From contig NZ_JAIOJZ010000030.1 of NCBI RefSeq assembly GCF_020404845.1, forward strand, positions 1-64,000: DNA of 64,000 nucleotides, given 5' to 3'. Under the pieces are notes generated by a model that saw nothing but the letters and a program-made list of their open reading frames with translations, was not told where the DNA came from and made no database searches. This DNA comes from Streptomyces hyderabadensis (lineage in GTDB: Bacteria; Actinomycetota; Actinomycetes; Streptomycetales; Streptomycetaceae). Positions within the stretch are counted from its first letter, which is position 1. Every line of letters begins with the position of its first letter. Of the stretch, positions 42,339 through 51,594 are shown piece after piece. The translations under genes were made by a program, and so were the position numbers.

Positions 42339-42580
42339 GATGCGCTGTCCTTGGTCGACGGTGTCGGGTGGTCGGCCCCTCTGTGCCCCGTGGGCGAGAC
42401 GGATGCCCTGTGCGGGGTACGCCGCCGAGGCGACTCCGGTGGGTGTGGCCGACGCCGTCAGTCTCCGAGGCTGACACCGGTGTGAAGGTCAAGCGCTGCA
42501 GGTCCCGGCACTTTCCGGCGCTGTCGTGCGCCGTGCCGCACGGTGATCGTCTGTGAGGCGCGGCGCGCTCCAGGCGTGCT

Positions 42581-42982
42581 CTACGCGCTCTGCGCGCTCT
42601 GCACCTGTTCCTGCTGCCCGTTGGTCTCGCGCAGAGCAGTGAGGTAGTCGGCGATCGCGTCCCGGTTGCGGGTCAGGCAGTCGATGCGTGCCGTGAGCCG
42701 GGCCTGTTCGGCTTCCAGGAGCGCGACCATCTCGGCTGTCAGACCGGAGAAGCGGATGCCGCTGTGCGGGGTGGGAATGCACGGCAGGATCTGCTTGATG
42801 AGGCGGGTCGGCAGACCGGCCGTCAGGAGGTCCCGAATCTGGGCGATCCGTCCCAGAACGCTTTCGTCGTACTCCCGGTAGCCGTTCTCGGAACGGCCGG
42901 GCACGATCAGCCCCTGTTGTTCGTAGTACCGCAGCAGGCGCGGGGTGGTTCCCGAGCGCTGAGCCGCCTCTCCGATGCGCAT
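42581..42982 (-). CDS. MerR-family transcriptional regulator
   Basis: A 133-residue MerR protein: HTH MRIGEAAQRSGTTPRLLRYY, wing EQQGLIVPGRSENGYREYDE, then a long dimerisation helix with Leu and Glu spacing. Only one Cys is present (LPCIPTPHSG), so it is not a metal-binding MerR. ATG 42982 is the family start. It is divergent from the esterase at 43243 and may control it. Confidence 0.88.
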   Translation of the reverse strand: MRIGEAAQRSGTTPRLLRYYEQQGLIVPGRSENGYREYDESVLGRIAQIRDLLTAGLPTRLIKQILPCIPTPHSGIRFSGLTAEMVALLEAEQARLTARIDCLTRNRDAIADYLTALRETNGQQEQVQSAQSA

Positions 42983-43242
42983 GTGTTCGATTCTAGGCCG
43001 GATGGACGTCTTGGCCGGGCAGGCAGGTTTTCGCTGGTTCGGCCACGGCTGCTCAGGCGGGTCCAGGTGGCGCCCGGCCAGGCTGTGACCTGCGCAATTT
43101 GACCTTGCCATCAGTGTCAGGGACGGAGACTGACTGCGTTGGCGAGGTCCCCGTCCGGCGGCGAACCCCACCCGCGGTGCTGTGCCGTGAGACCACACCG
43201 GGGCCGCGCGATCAGTGACCGATCAGTGACATCACGAAAGAC

Positions 43243-44181
43243 ATGAGCACCATGAACTTGACACCAAAGGCCGCGGCACTGCTGGAACGCTGGGTGCAGG
43301 CAGCCAGTGACATCGGTCCCGCGCTCGCCGGGGAAGGCGACCTCACCTGGACGGAAGTGCGGGACAGCTACGGCAAGCAGCTCGCCGCCGCCCTTCCCGC
43401 GCCGCACGGCGTGAGCTTCGAGAGGGTCGAGCTCGATGGCGTGCCGACCATGCTGGTGGTGCCGGACGAGGTGACCGATGACCGGGCACTTTTCTACATC
43501 CACGGGGGAGGCTACGTACATGGCGCGGTCGAGGCATATGTCGGGCTGGCCGGCCACTACGCCAAGCGCCTGGGCGCACGGGTCTACGTTTCTGACTACC
43601 GACAGGCCCCGGAACACCCGTTCCCGACCCCCATCGACGACGTGTTCACCGCCTACCGGGCACTCCTTGCGGCCGGAACCGCCCCCGGGAAGATCGCGGT
43701 CTCGGGTGACTCCGCCGGGGGCGCGATGGTGATCACCATCATGCGCAAGGCACGCGACGCGGGCCTGCCGCTGCCCGTGGCCGGCGTGGCCATCTCGCCC
43801 TGGGCCGACCTGACGCACTCCGGCCCCTCGGTGCGCAGCCGCGCCGGCATCGACCCGCTGTGCACCGGTGAGTTCCTGGACGACCTCGCTCGTGCCTTCC
43901 TGGGCGACGCGCTGGCAACCGATCCAGACGCCTCCCCCGTCTTCGCCGAGGTGCGTGGTCTGGCCCCGACTCTGATCCAGATGGGCGAGAACGAAGTGAT
44001 GCTCAGCGGCGCCATCACGCTCGCCGGACGGCTCGCCGAACAACGCGTCCGCACCACCCTTGAGGTCTGGCCCCGCATGTTCCATGTCTGGCACATGCTG
44101 GCCGGGCACATGGCCGAGTCCGACGAGGCCCTCGACAACGCGGTCTCCTTCATCACCCGGGAGTACGAGCGAGCACGTTGA
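43243..44181 (+). CDS. Alpha/beta hydrolase of the hormone-sensitive lipase family
   Basis: A 312-residue esterase. It has the oxyanion motif YIHGGGYVHG, the nucleophile elbow SGDSAGGAMV, the acid residue region in IQMGENEVML and the catalytic His in MFHVWHML. It is cytosolic, with no signal peptide. ATG 43243 is chosen; ATG 43252 is a close alternative. It is divergent from a MerR gene. Confidence 0.88.
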   Translation: MSTMNLTPKAAALLERWVQAASDIGPALAGEGDLTWTEVRDSYGKQLAAALPAPHGVSFERVELDGVPTMLVVPDEVTDDRALFYIHGGGYVHGAVEAYVGLAGHYAKRLGARVYVSDYRQAPEHPFPTPIDDVFTAYRALLAAGTAPGKIAVSGDSAGGAMVITIMRKARDAGLPLPVAGVAISPWADLTHSGPSVRSRAGIDPLCTGEFLDDLARAFLGDALATDPDASPVFAEVRGLAPTLIQMGENEVMLSGAITLAGRLAEQRVRTTLEVWPRMFHVWHMLAGHMAESDEALDNAVSFITREYERAR

Positions 44182-44775
44182 GCCTGCAGCACCCCACCAC
44201 GCGTCCCGGTCCTGAGCCTGCCCGGCACGTGGGGTGATCTTCATCCGCCACGGGGTTGCCAGCGGGCCGACCACGGCAAACCGACACGGTGACCTGCACG
44301 GACACAGGGACGTTTCGGCGGGCCTCCCAACAGTCGGCACGCCCCTTGGCACAACAGATTGGCGCACCTTTACGGCAACCCTTCGTGCTGGTCGACTGAG
44401 GCATGCGGGTCACGCCGTTCGGACGGGGACTAGCACGAATCCGGTGTTCACCACTCGCTTGGGCTGCGGTCGCGCCGTCTGCAGGTCCCAGCCTGGACCG
44501 CGTCCAGGATCGCGGTCCAGGAGGCGGCACCTGGCTCCAACAGGGCGACAAAGGAGTACGGCCACGCCTCCCTCTGGGCAGCAGCAGGCAGCAGACTCAC
44601 CCTCACGGCCTTCGTCTTGGTCACGTGCACCTCGGTCGGAGTACATGATCAGACGAAGGCCGTTTCTGCATCCGGTGATTGTCGGGCTTACGATCAAGTT
44701 CGACGGCCGTTCGAGGCCCACACGGGGGCTTTCCCGGCGATCGCCTGCCCGACAGCACCAGCCGACCGGCGCCCC
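44182..44775. other. 594-bp stretch without a supported gene
   Basis: A leftward frame at 44410-44721 and a rightward frame at 44234-44779 are open, but neither has a ribosome site or a recognisable motif and they overlap antisense. The region abuts the broken IS630 element and is probably decayed DNA. Confidence 0.45.
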
Positions 44776-45622
44776 CTAGTCTTCTGAGTCAGGAATGCTG
44801 TTCAGACAGTTGGCGAGGCGTTCGAGGATCTCGTCCGCGGTCTTGGTCCAAACGCAGGGCTTGGGGTCGGTGTTCCATGAGGCGATCCAGGCACGGATGT
44901 CCTTCTCCAGTGCCTGGACGCTCTTGGGGACCCCGCGTCGTATCTGCTTGTTCGTCAGCTCCGCGAACCAGCGTTCCACCAGGTTGAGCCAGGACGATCC
45001 GGGTGGGGTGAAGTGCAGGTGGAAGCGGGAGTGGGCGACCAGCCAGGCCTTGCTCGCCGGGGTCTTGTGGGTGGCGTAGTTGTCCAGCACCAGGTGCACG
45101 TCCAGGTCCGCCGGGATCTCTTGGTCGAGTTTGATCAGAAATTTCTTGAACTCCTCGGCCCGGTGCCGGTGGTGCAGGGAGCCGATCACCTTGCCGGTGG
45201 CCATCTTGAGTGCGGCGAACAGCGTAGTGGTGCCCGACCGTACGTAGTCGTGGGTGGGGCGCTGCGGGATGCCAGGCATCATCGGCAGCACCTGCTGGGA
45301 GCGGTCAAAAGCCTGGATTTGTGACTTCTCGTCGACGCAGAACACCAGAGCGCGTTCGGGGGGCCAGATACAGGCCGACGACGTCGTGGACCCTGTCGAT
45401 GAAGTACGGGTCTGTGGACAGCTTGAACGTCTCGGTGCGGTGCGGTTGCAGGCCGAAGGCCCGCCAGATCCGTGACACAGTCGACTGCGACAGGCCCGTC
45501 TCATTGGCCATGGCCCGTGTCGACCAGTGCGTGGCGTTCTTCGGGGTCGACTCCAGCGTCCGCTTCACCACCGCGGCGACCTGCTCGTCGGCCACTGTCC
45601 TCGGGCCGCCCGTGTGCGGCAT
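44776..45622 (-). mobile_element. IS630-family transposase, 5'-truncated and frameshifted
   Basis: The transposase reads DEQVAAVVKRTLESTPKNAT, THWSTRAMANETGLSQSTVSRI and FKLSTDPYFIDRVHDVVGLYLAP in one frame. It then shifts at a run of six G (45358-45363) to continue as ERALVFCVDEKSQIQAFDRS. The DDE residues are all present: VDEKS, VLDNYATHKT and SSWLNLVERWFAELT. About 90 N-terminal residues, including the first HTH, are missing. No terminal repeats were identified. The poly-G break could be programmed, but with the missing N-terminus the copy is almost surely dead. Confidence 0.82.
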
Positions 45623-45857
45623 GTCGCCCAGGCCTGGACGGGCCCGACCACAAACCCGACCGTGGGCCCGATCACGGGTTCACGGCAGGATGTACGGGGT
45701 GTTCACGAGAGCGCCTGGCCAGGCACGCCTCGACGCCTTGAAGGTCTCTTCCCGCAGACCGAGTGATCGTTCCCCGCCGAATCCCCATCGTCCGTTGCGA
45801 GTTGGGATATGCGCTGACCGCTTGATCACTGGGCTGTCTTGCGAACAGACTGCGCCA

Positions 45858-46391
45858 GTGATTTCCGACCTGCCTGCCTTCCGCTACCACCCTGATCCGC
45901 TCGCCAGCGGATCCATCCGTGAAAGCGCCGAGAGCTGTGCCTGCTGCAACCGCGCCACAGGGTGGATCTACACCGCGTCCTTCTGCACCGTCCAGGAGGT
46001 CGGCGGGCGCTTCTGACCCTGGTGCATCGCAGACGGCAGCGCGGCCGAGCGGTTCGCCGGCGAGTTCATCGACTCTTGCGGACTCGACGGCGTCAGCGAG
46101 GAGACTCTGCGCGAGGTCACCCGCCGCACCCCCGGCTTCCATGCCTGGCAGGACCCGCATTGGTTCGTCCACTGCCACGAGGCAGCCGCGTTCATCGGCG
46201 AGGTCGGCTACAGCGAACTGGTAGCCCACCCGGACGCTCTCGATCAACTCCGACACGACCTGCGCCTCGGTGGCTGGCATGACGCAGCCCAAGTCGAGCA
46301 GTTCCTCACCCACCTCGGCGGAGGCGCCACCGCGATGCTCTTCCGCTGCACCACGTGCTGCGCCCATCTCGCCTACGCCGACGCCTCATAA
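45858..46391 (+). pseudogene. CbrC-family (UPF0167) protein with an in-frame TGA
   Basis: The frame from GTG 45858 to TAA 46391 (178 codons) gives a full-length CbrC-type protein: DLPAFRYHPDPLASGSIRES, CACCNRATGWIYTASFCTVQEV, PWCIADGSAAERFAGEFID and FHAWQDPHWFVHC. It is interrupted by one TGA at codon 53 (46014-46016). At that point the family has the first Cys of a CPWC motif, so TGC has apparently become TGA. Codon quality after the TGA remains good over 125 codons. CbrC relatives are linked to colicin tolerance and occur among immunity genes. Confidence 0.75.
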
Positions 46392-46411
46392 CGGCGCCCT
46401 TGCGTCAGGGG

Positions 46412-47224
46412 TCAGTCCCACCAGAAGTCCCAGCTGTTCATGCCGACGAGGCGTTCCGCATAGGCAGCGAGGGTGTAGGGGTGGGAGCCCTGTCAGATGC
46501 TGTCCGGGCAGAAGGCAAAGTGTTCGGCAGCGACCCGGAGGGCGCCCTGCGTGTTCGTCGGGGGTGCTGCGACGCTGAGGTGGAGGGTGTCGAAGCCGAC
46601 GGCTACGACGCGCACGCCGAAGCGGCGCTCCCAGTCGCGCACGACGGCGGAGAACTTGGCCGTGTCGTTGTCGTAGTTGACCGGCCCGCCCCAGCCGGTG
46701 GCCGCCAGCGCGTCCGCGCCGCCGGCAGCGGCGACGAGCCCGAGACGGGCCTGGGGGTGCTGGTCGGCGAAGACCTCTGCGTACGCCACGGCCATCTCAC
46801 CGGCATCCGTCACGAGGTCATCGCTGACGAGCGGACCCGGCCAGGCCTGTCCGAACGGCGCGGTGACAGCAAGCCGTTCGTGCGGCGGCAGCAAGTCGTC
46901 GTCCTCATTGGTCTCCGCGTACGTGCTCCACCACTGCGCCAGGAGTTCGGCCGGGTTGTGCGCGTGGGGGGCGGTCATGCGTTCAGGGAACAATTCGCCG
47001 GACCCCCAGGGCCGGAATTCGGCGTCGCCTGGGTCGTGGGCGTCAAGAAGCAGTGGCCACAGTCCTGAGGTGTTGTGCTCGGCGAGCAGCCGCGCCCACA
47101 GTTCGGCAGAAGCCGGGGAGTCGCTCAGCCACAGGGGCTGCACCGCCCCGTCTCCTTCATCGGATGTGATCAACCGGCCCGCAGGGAGCGGGACAGCGAG
47201 AGAGGCCAGCAGTTCAGGGGTCAC
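46412..47224 (-). pseudogene. DUF4253 protein with an in-frame TGA near the end
   Basis: The frame gives a DUF4253 protein (WPLLLDAHDPGDAEFRPWG, AATGWGGPVNYDNDTAKFSA, LRVAAEHFAFCPDSI), then TGA at 46493-46495. It continues in the same frame as QGSHPYTLAAYAERLVGM and NSWDFWWD to the stop at 46412. The family has Trp after the Asp-x-Ile segment, so TGG has become TGA. The shortened 243-residue product may still fold, losing only the final 26 residues. No partner is certain; it lies among other immunity-like genes. Confidence 0.75.
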
Positions 47225-47269
47225 GAGCGGAGGCTAGTTCGAGGCGCTGACAATAAGGATGATGGTGCC

Positions 47270-47755
47270 GTGACGAGCGTGACTGATAACCATGTGAAGG
47301 TCCACTTCCGGATGGACGTGGACGAGGACGGCTGGCCGCCGGCGAGCGTGGAAAGCCTGTGGGCGATCGATCTCGGTGACGGAACAGTCCGCTTGGACAA
47401 CACCCCATGGTTCGTCCGCGGAGTCGCCAGCGACGACATCATCCGCGTGGAGCTCGACGAGGGCGGCGTCCGTTGGGCCGCAGAGACCGTTCAGGCGTCG
47501 CAGAACTGCACCATCCGGCTGATCGTTCTCAAGGACGGTGGCTCTGGCGCGGCCCGGCAGAGCGTGCTGGACGTCTTTCACCGCCTCGGTGCGACCGGCG
47601 AGGGCATCGAGCAGTTCCGGATGGTCGCATTGGACGTGCCGCCGGATGCCGATCTTCAACAGCTTCGCAGGCTCTTGGAGCATGGTGCGGCCAAGGGGTG
47701 GTGGCACTGGGAAGAGGGATGCGTCACCGATGCCTGGAGGTCCACGGCCGCGTGA
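47270..47755 (+). CDS. DUF4265 domain protein
   Basis: A 161-residue acidic soluble protein with the DUF4265 pattern: VKVHFRMDVDEDGWPPASVE, SLWAIDLGDGTVRLDNTPWF, VRGVASDDIIRVE and a C-terminal ferredoxin-like half. The GTG start at 47270 has AAGGA 10 nt upstream. No function is known; DUF4265 genes often occur beside other small acidic, immunity-like genes as here. Confidence 0.75.
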   Translation: MTSVTDNHVKVHFRMDVDEDGWPPASVESLWAIDLGDGTVRLDNTPWFVRGVASDDIIRVELDEGGVRWAAETVQASQNCTIRLIVLKDGGSGAARQSVLDVFHRLGATGEGIEQFRMVALDVPPDADLQQLRRLLEHGAAKGWWHWEEGCVTDAWRSTAA

Positions 47756-47799
47756 CAGACACCCGCGCCACACGTTCGTTGCCTCCCGGGCTGGTTTTC

Positions 47800-48681
47800 T
47801 CAACGGCGGCTGGAGTCGGCCCATTCGCGGCTGTTCCACATGACGGGCATGGCCCCCACCGGCTCGAACCGGATGCCGGGGTCGTTGCTGTGGACTAGTG
47901 CGAAGAAGCGTCGCTGGACTACCGCCGCTCGGCGGGCCTGGTCCGCAATGATGTCCAGCACGATCTGGGCCGCTCTGGGGGATGCGGCGGCGAAGCGGTC
48001 GTAGTCGGTGAGTGACAGTACGAGTCCGATTCCCTCGGCGGTCTCCTCGTGGGACCCGAAGCAGGCGACGTCTCCGAGGCAGTCGTTGAGGGCGTCCAGG
48101 TTGTGCCCGTAGTAGTCGGGGAACTGCAGGGCTGCGGCAACGGCTTGGTGCATGTCACGTTCCGTCGCCCATGCATGCGCTTCGAGATGGACGACGCGGA
48201 ATCCGCGGTTCTCAAGTCCCAGGACAGCCTCTGCGAGGAGTCGGCGTCGCCAGAAGAGGGTCACGAACGTGTTGCTCATGTACTCGATGCTGGGGAGCCG
48301 ATCCCACGTGCCATGCGAGGCCGGCTTCCTGGTGATGTCGCGCCGGAAGTGGTCCAGAAGCCGGAAGAACTCATCGACTGGCGTGGAGTCGGCTGGCGTG
48401 TGCCGCTCGATCTCGGCGGCCCAGGTCAGAGAGCTTGACGTTCCGTAATGCTCGTGGAGCCAGTTGATGAAGTCTTCCTCGGGCCAGAAGGCGAAGGGCT
48501 CGTGGGCGGAGTGAACGGCGAGCGCCACACGGTAGCCGGTGAGGATGGACTGCAAGTGCTGGAGCGACCCACCCGGCAGCCACATCCCGGGGCGCAAACG
48601 GATCTGCTCCAGGAAGTCGTACACGTCAGAGCACTCCTGCCAGTGCTTGACGACGCTGTCGGGGCTGTTGTCGGTCGGCAT
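47800..48681 (-). CDS. Barstar-like (barnase-inhibitor family) protein with N-terminal extension
   Basis: A 293-residue protein in two parts. Residues 1-150 hold an unassigned domain found with immunity proteins (DFLEQIRLRPGMWLPGGSLQ, LHEHYGTSSSLTWAAEI). Residues 155-240 look like barstar (GFRVVHLEAHAWATERDMHQ, AAALQFPDYYGHNLDALNDC, LGDV). Barstar-fold proteins bind and block secreted RNases. No barnase-like gene is adjacent, so it may be an orphan immunity gene against neighbours' toxins. ATG 48681 fits. Confidence 0.72.
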   Translation of the reverse strand: MPTDNSPDSVVKHWQECSDVYDFLEQIRLRPGMWLPGGSLQHLQSILTGYRVALAVHSAHEPFAFWPEEDFINWLHEHYGTSSSLTWAAEIERHTPADSTPVDEFFRLLDHFRRDITRKPASHGTWDRLPSIEYMSNTFVTLFWRRRLLAEAVLGLENRGFRVVHLEAHAWATERDMHQAVAAALQFPDYYGHNLDALNDCLGDVACFGSHEETAEGIGLVLSLTDYDRFAAASPRAAQIVLDIIADQARRAAVVQRRFFALVHSNDPGIRFEPVGAMPVMWNSREWADSSRR

Positions 48682-48819
48682 GCGGGCAGCCTACGGGGGC
48701 GTTCACTGTGCTGTGCGACCGGGCGACTCCCGGCAACTGGGGCCATGGAGCAGAGAAGTTGCGGCCCGTCCCGGTCCCGGATCCTCGCTCGGCCATGAGG
48801 GCTGTGGCTCATGCCCGCC

Positions 48820-49110
48820 TCATGCGACGAGCCTGGTGGCGAAGGCCGCTATCAGGGTGTCCGCCCTCAGCAGCAGCTCAGGGCTGGAAGCTCCCGCCAC
48901 GTGGACAGAAACCTCATTGCCACCCACGGCCTGCGCAAGGTGCACCTTGAGGTGATGGTTCGATCCGAGGAGTGGATAGCTGTACCAGCGATCCCGGTGC
49001 TCATCATCGGTGGCCTCAAGAGCGATTTCGACCGCCTGCCAGTCGGTGCCATCGAAGTCGTAGCCGGCGTAACTTGCCAAGAGAGCCAAGAAGGGCAGGA
49101 CGTTCTCGTT
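48820..49110 (-). pseudogene. 5'-truncated unknown gene fused to transposase debris
   Basis: The 3' part of an unrecognised acidic protein (FLALLASYAGYDFDGTDWQA, VEIALEATDDEHRDRWYSYP) is read in the same frame as transposase sequence upstream of it (VFIALPAQADADDELEGWV). The junction is near 49110. Its own start is lost. Composition and neighbours suggest another immunity-like gene. Confidence 0.55.
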
Positions 49111-49400
49111 CCAGACCCACCCCTCCAGCTCGTCGTCGGCGTCGGCCTGTGCCGGAAGCGCGATGAACACCCGCTCTCAGGTGCCGTCGGCGGACCATGT
49201 CCGCAGCCGGTTGTAGACGCCCCGCCAGTTGCCGTACTTCTCCGGCAGCTGCACCCACTGCGCCCCTGTCGAAACTTCCAGGCGATGGCGTCGATCCCTC
49301 CTCGGTGGTCCCGTCACTGGCCACCCCGCTTCGGTTTCCGGTCCGGAAGTAACGGCTCGATCCGCGCCCACTGCGCGTCAGCCAACGGCACACCTGGACC
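49111..49400 (-). mobile_element. IS5-family transposase N-terminal remnant
   Basis: Leftward, the sequence gives PLADAQWARIEPLLPD-like text, then STGAQWVQLPEKYGNWRGVY and NRLRTWSADGT, then in another frame VFIALPAQADADDEL. This is the N-terminal third of a common Streptomyces IS5 transposase with at least one frameshift. The rest of the element is gone. Confidence 0.72.
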
Positions 49401-49480
49401 AACGAGCAGTCGATCCGGAAGGAGCGGCTACACGCCGCGGATGCCATCGGTTTCGCCGGCGGCTGTCCACCAGGAGATCA

Positions 49481-49717
49481 CTAGGGTCGCCATCGCTCCC
49501 GGCTCTGACGGCGGGGGGCGAGACCGAAGTGGTCCTCCAGGTCGTGCCGCAGGAACTCGCCGATCTCTGTCTGGTCGGCGTCACCCCGGAGCCGCTGGAG
49601 GAGAGGGACGAGCATGCAATCGTATTCGTCCTGTACTTCGTCAGGGACGCCGATGGGAGCCCACTCATTGAGCAGATGCCGCAGGCTGCTCTCGATGGCG
49701 TCGGTTCCAGGTCGCAT
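49481..49717 (-). CDS. Small acidic protein of unknown function
   Basis: A 78-residue protein (MRPGTDAIESSLRHLLNEWA, PIGVPDEVQDEYDCMLVPLL, LRHDLEDHFGL). CAGGAG directly upstream of ATG 49717 supports the start. Small proteins with this DPIGV/DEYDC layout occur beside toxin-immunity genes in Gram-positive bacteria, but I cannot name a family with confidence. Confidence 0.6.
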   Translation of the reverse strand: MRPGTDAIESSLRHLLNEWAPIGVPDEVQDEYDCMLVPLLQRLRGDADQTEIGEFLRHDLEDHFGLAPRRQSRERWRP

Positions 49718-49782
49718 CGCTCCTGGGTGCTTTCCGGAGCCGCCCTCCTCGCCCACCCGTACCTTGATCCAAACGAAACCGC

Positions 49783-50229
49783 TCAGGAGTGTCGGCTCAC
49801 GATTGAGTTGGCGTATGAAGCCAGGTCGTGGGCCAAAACCTGCAGGCGCCGTCTCCTGAGCTTGTCCAGAAGGGGGAGGGTGCGCCGGTATGTTGCTGAC
49901 CAGGTGATGTCGGTGCGGCCGTGGGGTGCTGGGGCCAGGTCCACAGACCCCCGATGAGAAGTGAACAATCCGGCGGCATGGTCGTAGCTGAACCGCTGGT
50001 CGGGAACCATCTCGACGATGCGCTCGCGGCAGCACACCCGTCCGAGACGAGAACGGATGGTGCGGAGATCACCTACCCGTGCCGGTCTCTCGACCCCCGT
50101 CGGCAACTCCCACTCGACCTGGTAGTACGAGGTCCACGACGGCCAGGATTCTGCGTCCAGGAGCGCGGCGTAGACGAGAGCAGCAGGCGCCGATGAGCGC
50201 GAGGTAGCAGTAACAGCGAGGTACGGCAC
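49783..50229 (-). CDS. SRPBCC (START/polyketide-cyclase-like) family protein
   Basis: A 148-residue helix-grip protein: AVTATSRSSAPAALVYAALL, DAESWPSWTSYYQVEWELP, RTIRSRLGRVCCRERIVEMV and DLAPAPHGRTDITWSATYRR. Such proteins bind hydrophobic small molecules. It lies 65 bp upstream of the small acidic gene on the same strand and may be cotranscribed with it. Confidence 0.8.
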   Translation of the reverse strand: MPYLAVTATSRSSAPAALVYAALLDAESWPSWTSYYQVEWELPTGVERPARVGDLRTIRSRLGRVCCRERIVEMVPDQRFSYDHAAGLFTSHRGSVDLAPAPHGRTDITWSATYRRTLPLLDKLRRRRLQVLAHDLASYANSIVSRHS

Positions 50230-50321
50230 ACAACAAGGCTAGACCGTGCCTCACGGTGATCGTGTTACGAGCTGTGGGGATCGAAGAGCGGTCCTTGATC
50301 ACCAGAATGTAGGTTTTGGCC

Positions 50322-50492
50322 ATGGCTGGTGACTGGCGGGTGCACCGGATCGGGGCTGCACTGAAGGGCGAGAACCCGACTGTGCTGCGACGTCTGACGT
50401 CGGGGTTCGCGGTGATCGGGTATGGCGTGGCTGATGGTGTGCTTATTGATCTTGATAGTGGCCTGCTGTTGTTCAGTTGTACTGGGTGGTAG
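50322..50492 (+). pseudogene. 5' fragment of a HIT-like/diadenosine-hydrolase-type gene
   Basis: The 56-codon frame begins MAGDWRVHRIGAALKGENPT and VLRRLTSGFAVIG, which matches the start of a common Streptomyces protein of the HIT group. After FAVIG (about 50420) it diverges into unrelated residues and stops. The breakpoint is the outer limit of the tniQ-side accessory DNA and may mark the insertion point of that element. Confidence 0.6.
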
Positions 50493-50688
50493 TTCTGGTC
50501 AGTCGGTGGGGTTTACGCGGAACCGAGTGTCCGGTGTCGGGGGATACGTGCGTTGAGCTGGGTGTTTGGTGTTGTGCAGGGTGCTGTGCGGGGTGGCGGT
50601 TTTTGCTCAGTGCGGTTGGCGCGTCTATAGGTGCGGTGCGGGTGTTGGCTGGCTGTGTGTGCTGGGGCGTTGTGGGGTGTGGGTTGGT

Positions 50689-51594
50689 TCAGCGGGTGGT
50701 GAGGCGTTGCCAGAGCAGGTCGTGGTCGGCGGGTGCGAGGCGGGGTAGTTGGAGGCGGTCGGCGAGGTGGTGGAGGAAGGCGGTCTGCTGCGCGCGTGTC
50801 AGGGGGTGCGAGGGCAGGCGGTCGAGGGCCGCGGCGAGGGTGAGGGTTTCGGGGTAGGTGATCAGGTTCCGGCAGGCCAGGGCGGGGGAGGCGGCCTCGC
50901 GGGTGAGGTGGGGGTTGGTGGTGGTGAGCTGGTGCAGGCGGGTGTGCCAGCGGGTGTGGAGGTGCTGGTGGTGGTCGTACCAGCGGGTGGTGATTGTCGT
51001 TGCCCAGCTCAGGGAGGCCGCCGTGAGGCGACGGCGGGCGGCGAGGCGGGTTCGGGTGAGTTCGGGCAGGGAGCGGATGTTGAGGGGGGCGCGGTGTCGG
51101 GGGTCGCTGGAGGCTTGCTGGTGACGGGTGCAGATCATGGCCCGGGGTAGGTCGGGCGGCGGGTGGATCCATGCGGGGGCGGCGTGGTGGGGCGGGCGGC
51201 GCAGGGTACAGGCGGTGCAGGCCGGCAGGGGCTGGACCGCGGGGGTGAGGGGCTGCCAGCGGGCGGTGGCGGTGGGCGCGGTGGCGATGGTGGCGGGCGG
51301 GGGCCGGCGGGCCAGTGCGCGGTTGAGGTGGGTGGGCGGGATGCGGGTGAAGGCGGCCAGGCGGCGGGCGGCTTCGCAGCTGTAGTGGAGTTCGGTGGTG
51401 TGCGGGGCGGCGGGGGTGCCGGTGGTGGTGATGTGCAGGCCGTCCAGGAGATGGGCGGGGGAGAGGTGGTAGGCGGCGGCGAGGCGGGTGAGGTAGGAGG
51501 CTGCCGTTTCGCGGGGCAGTGGTCGCACGCGCAGCGCGCCGGGCGGGCTGGGCCACATCGCGGCGGGGCGTACCGCGGGCGTGGGGGCGGTCAC
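50689..51594 (-). CDS. tniQ: TniQ-family transposition protein
   Basis: A 301-residue TniQ/TnsD-like protein. The N-terminal TniQ domain has LRVRPLPRETAASYLTRLAA, AYHLSPAHLLDGL; zinc-type Cys pairs occur in CTACTLRR with a following CTRH. TniQ proteins help choose target sites for Tn5053- and Tn7-like elements. The GTG start at 51594 overlaps the tniB stop by 4 bp. The C-terminal half is rich in His, Thr and Leu. Confidence 0.8.
   Translation of the reverse strand: MTAPTPAVRPAAMWPSPPGALRVRPLPRETAASYLTRLAAAYHLSPAHLLDGLHITTTGTPAAPHTTELHYSCEAARRLAAFTRIPPTHLNRALARRPPPATIATAPTATARWQPLTPAVQPLPACTACTLRRPPHHAAPAWIHPPPDLPRAMICTRHQQASSDPRHRAPLNIRSLPELTRTRLAARRRLTAASLSWATTITTRWYDHHQHLHTRWHTRLHQLTTTNPHLTREAASPALACRNLITYPETLTLAAALDRLPSHPLTRAQQTAFLHHLADRLQLPRLAPADHDLLWQRLTTR

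Noticed and set aside
44410-44721. Leftward frame of about 100 codons in the gap before IS630
   Set aside because: There is no ribosome site, no motif and no codon-bias advantage over the other frames.
46014-46060. SECIS element just after the CbrC TGA
   Set aside because: No stable hairpin with the expected position and loop could be drawn by eye, so selenocysteine is not claimed.
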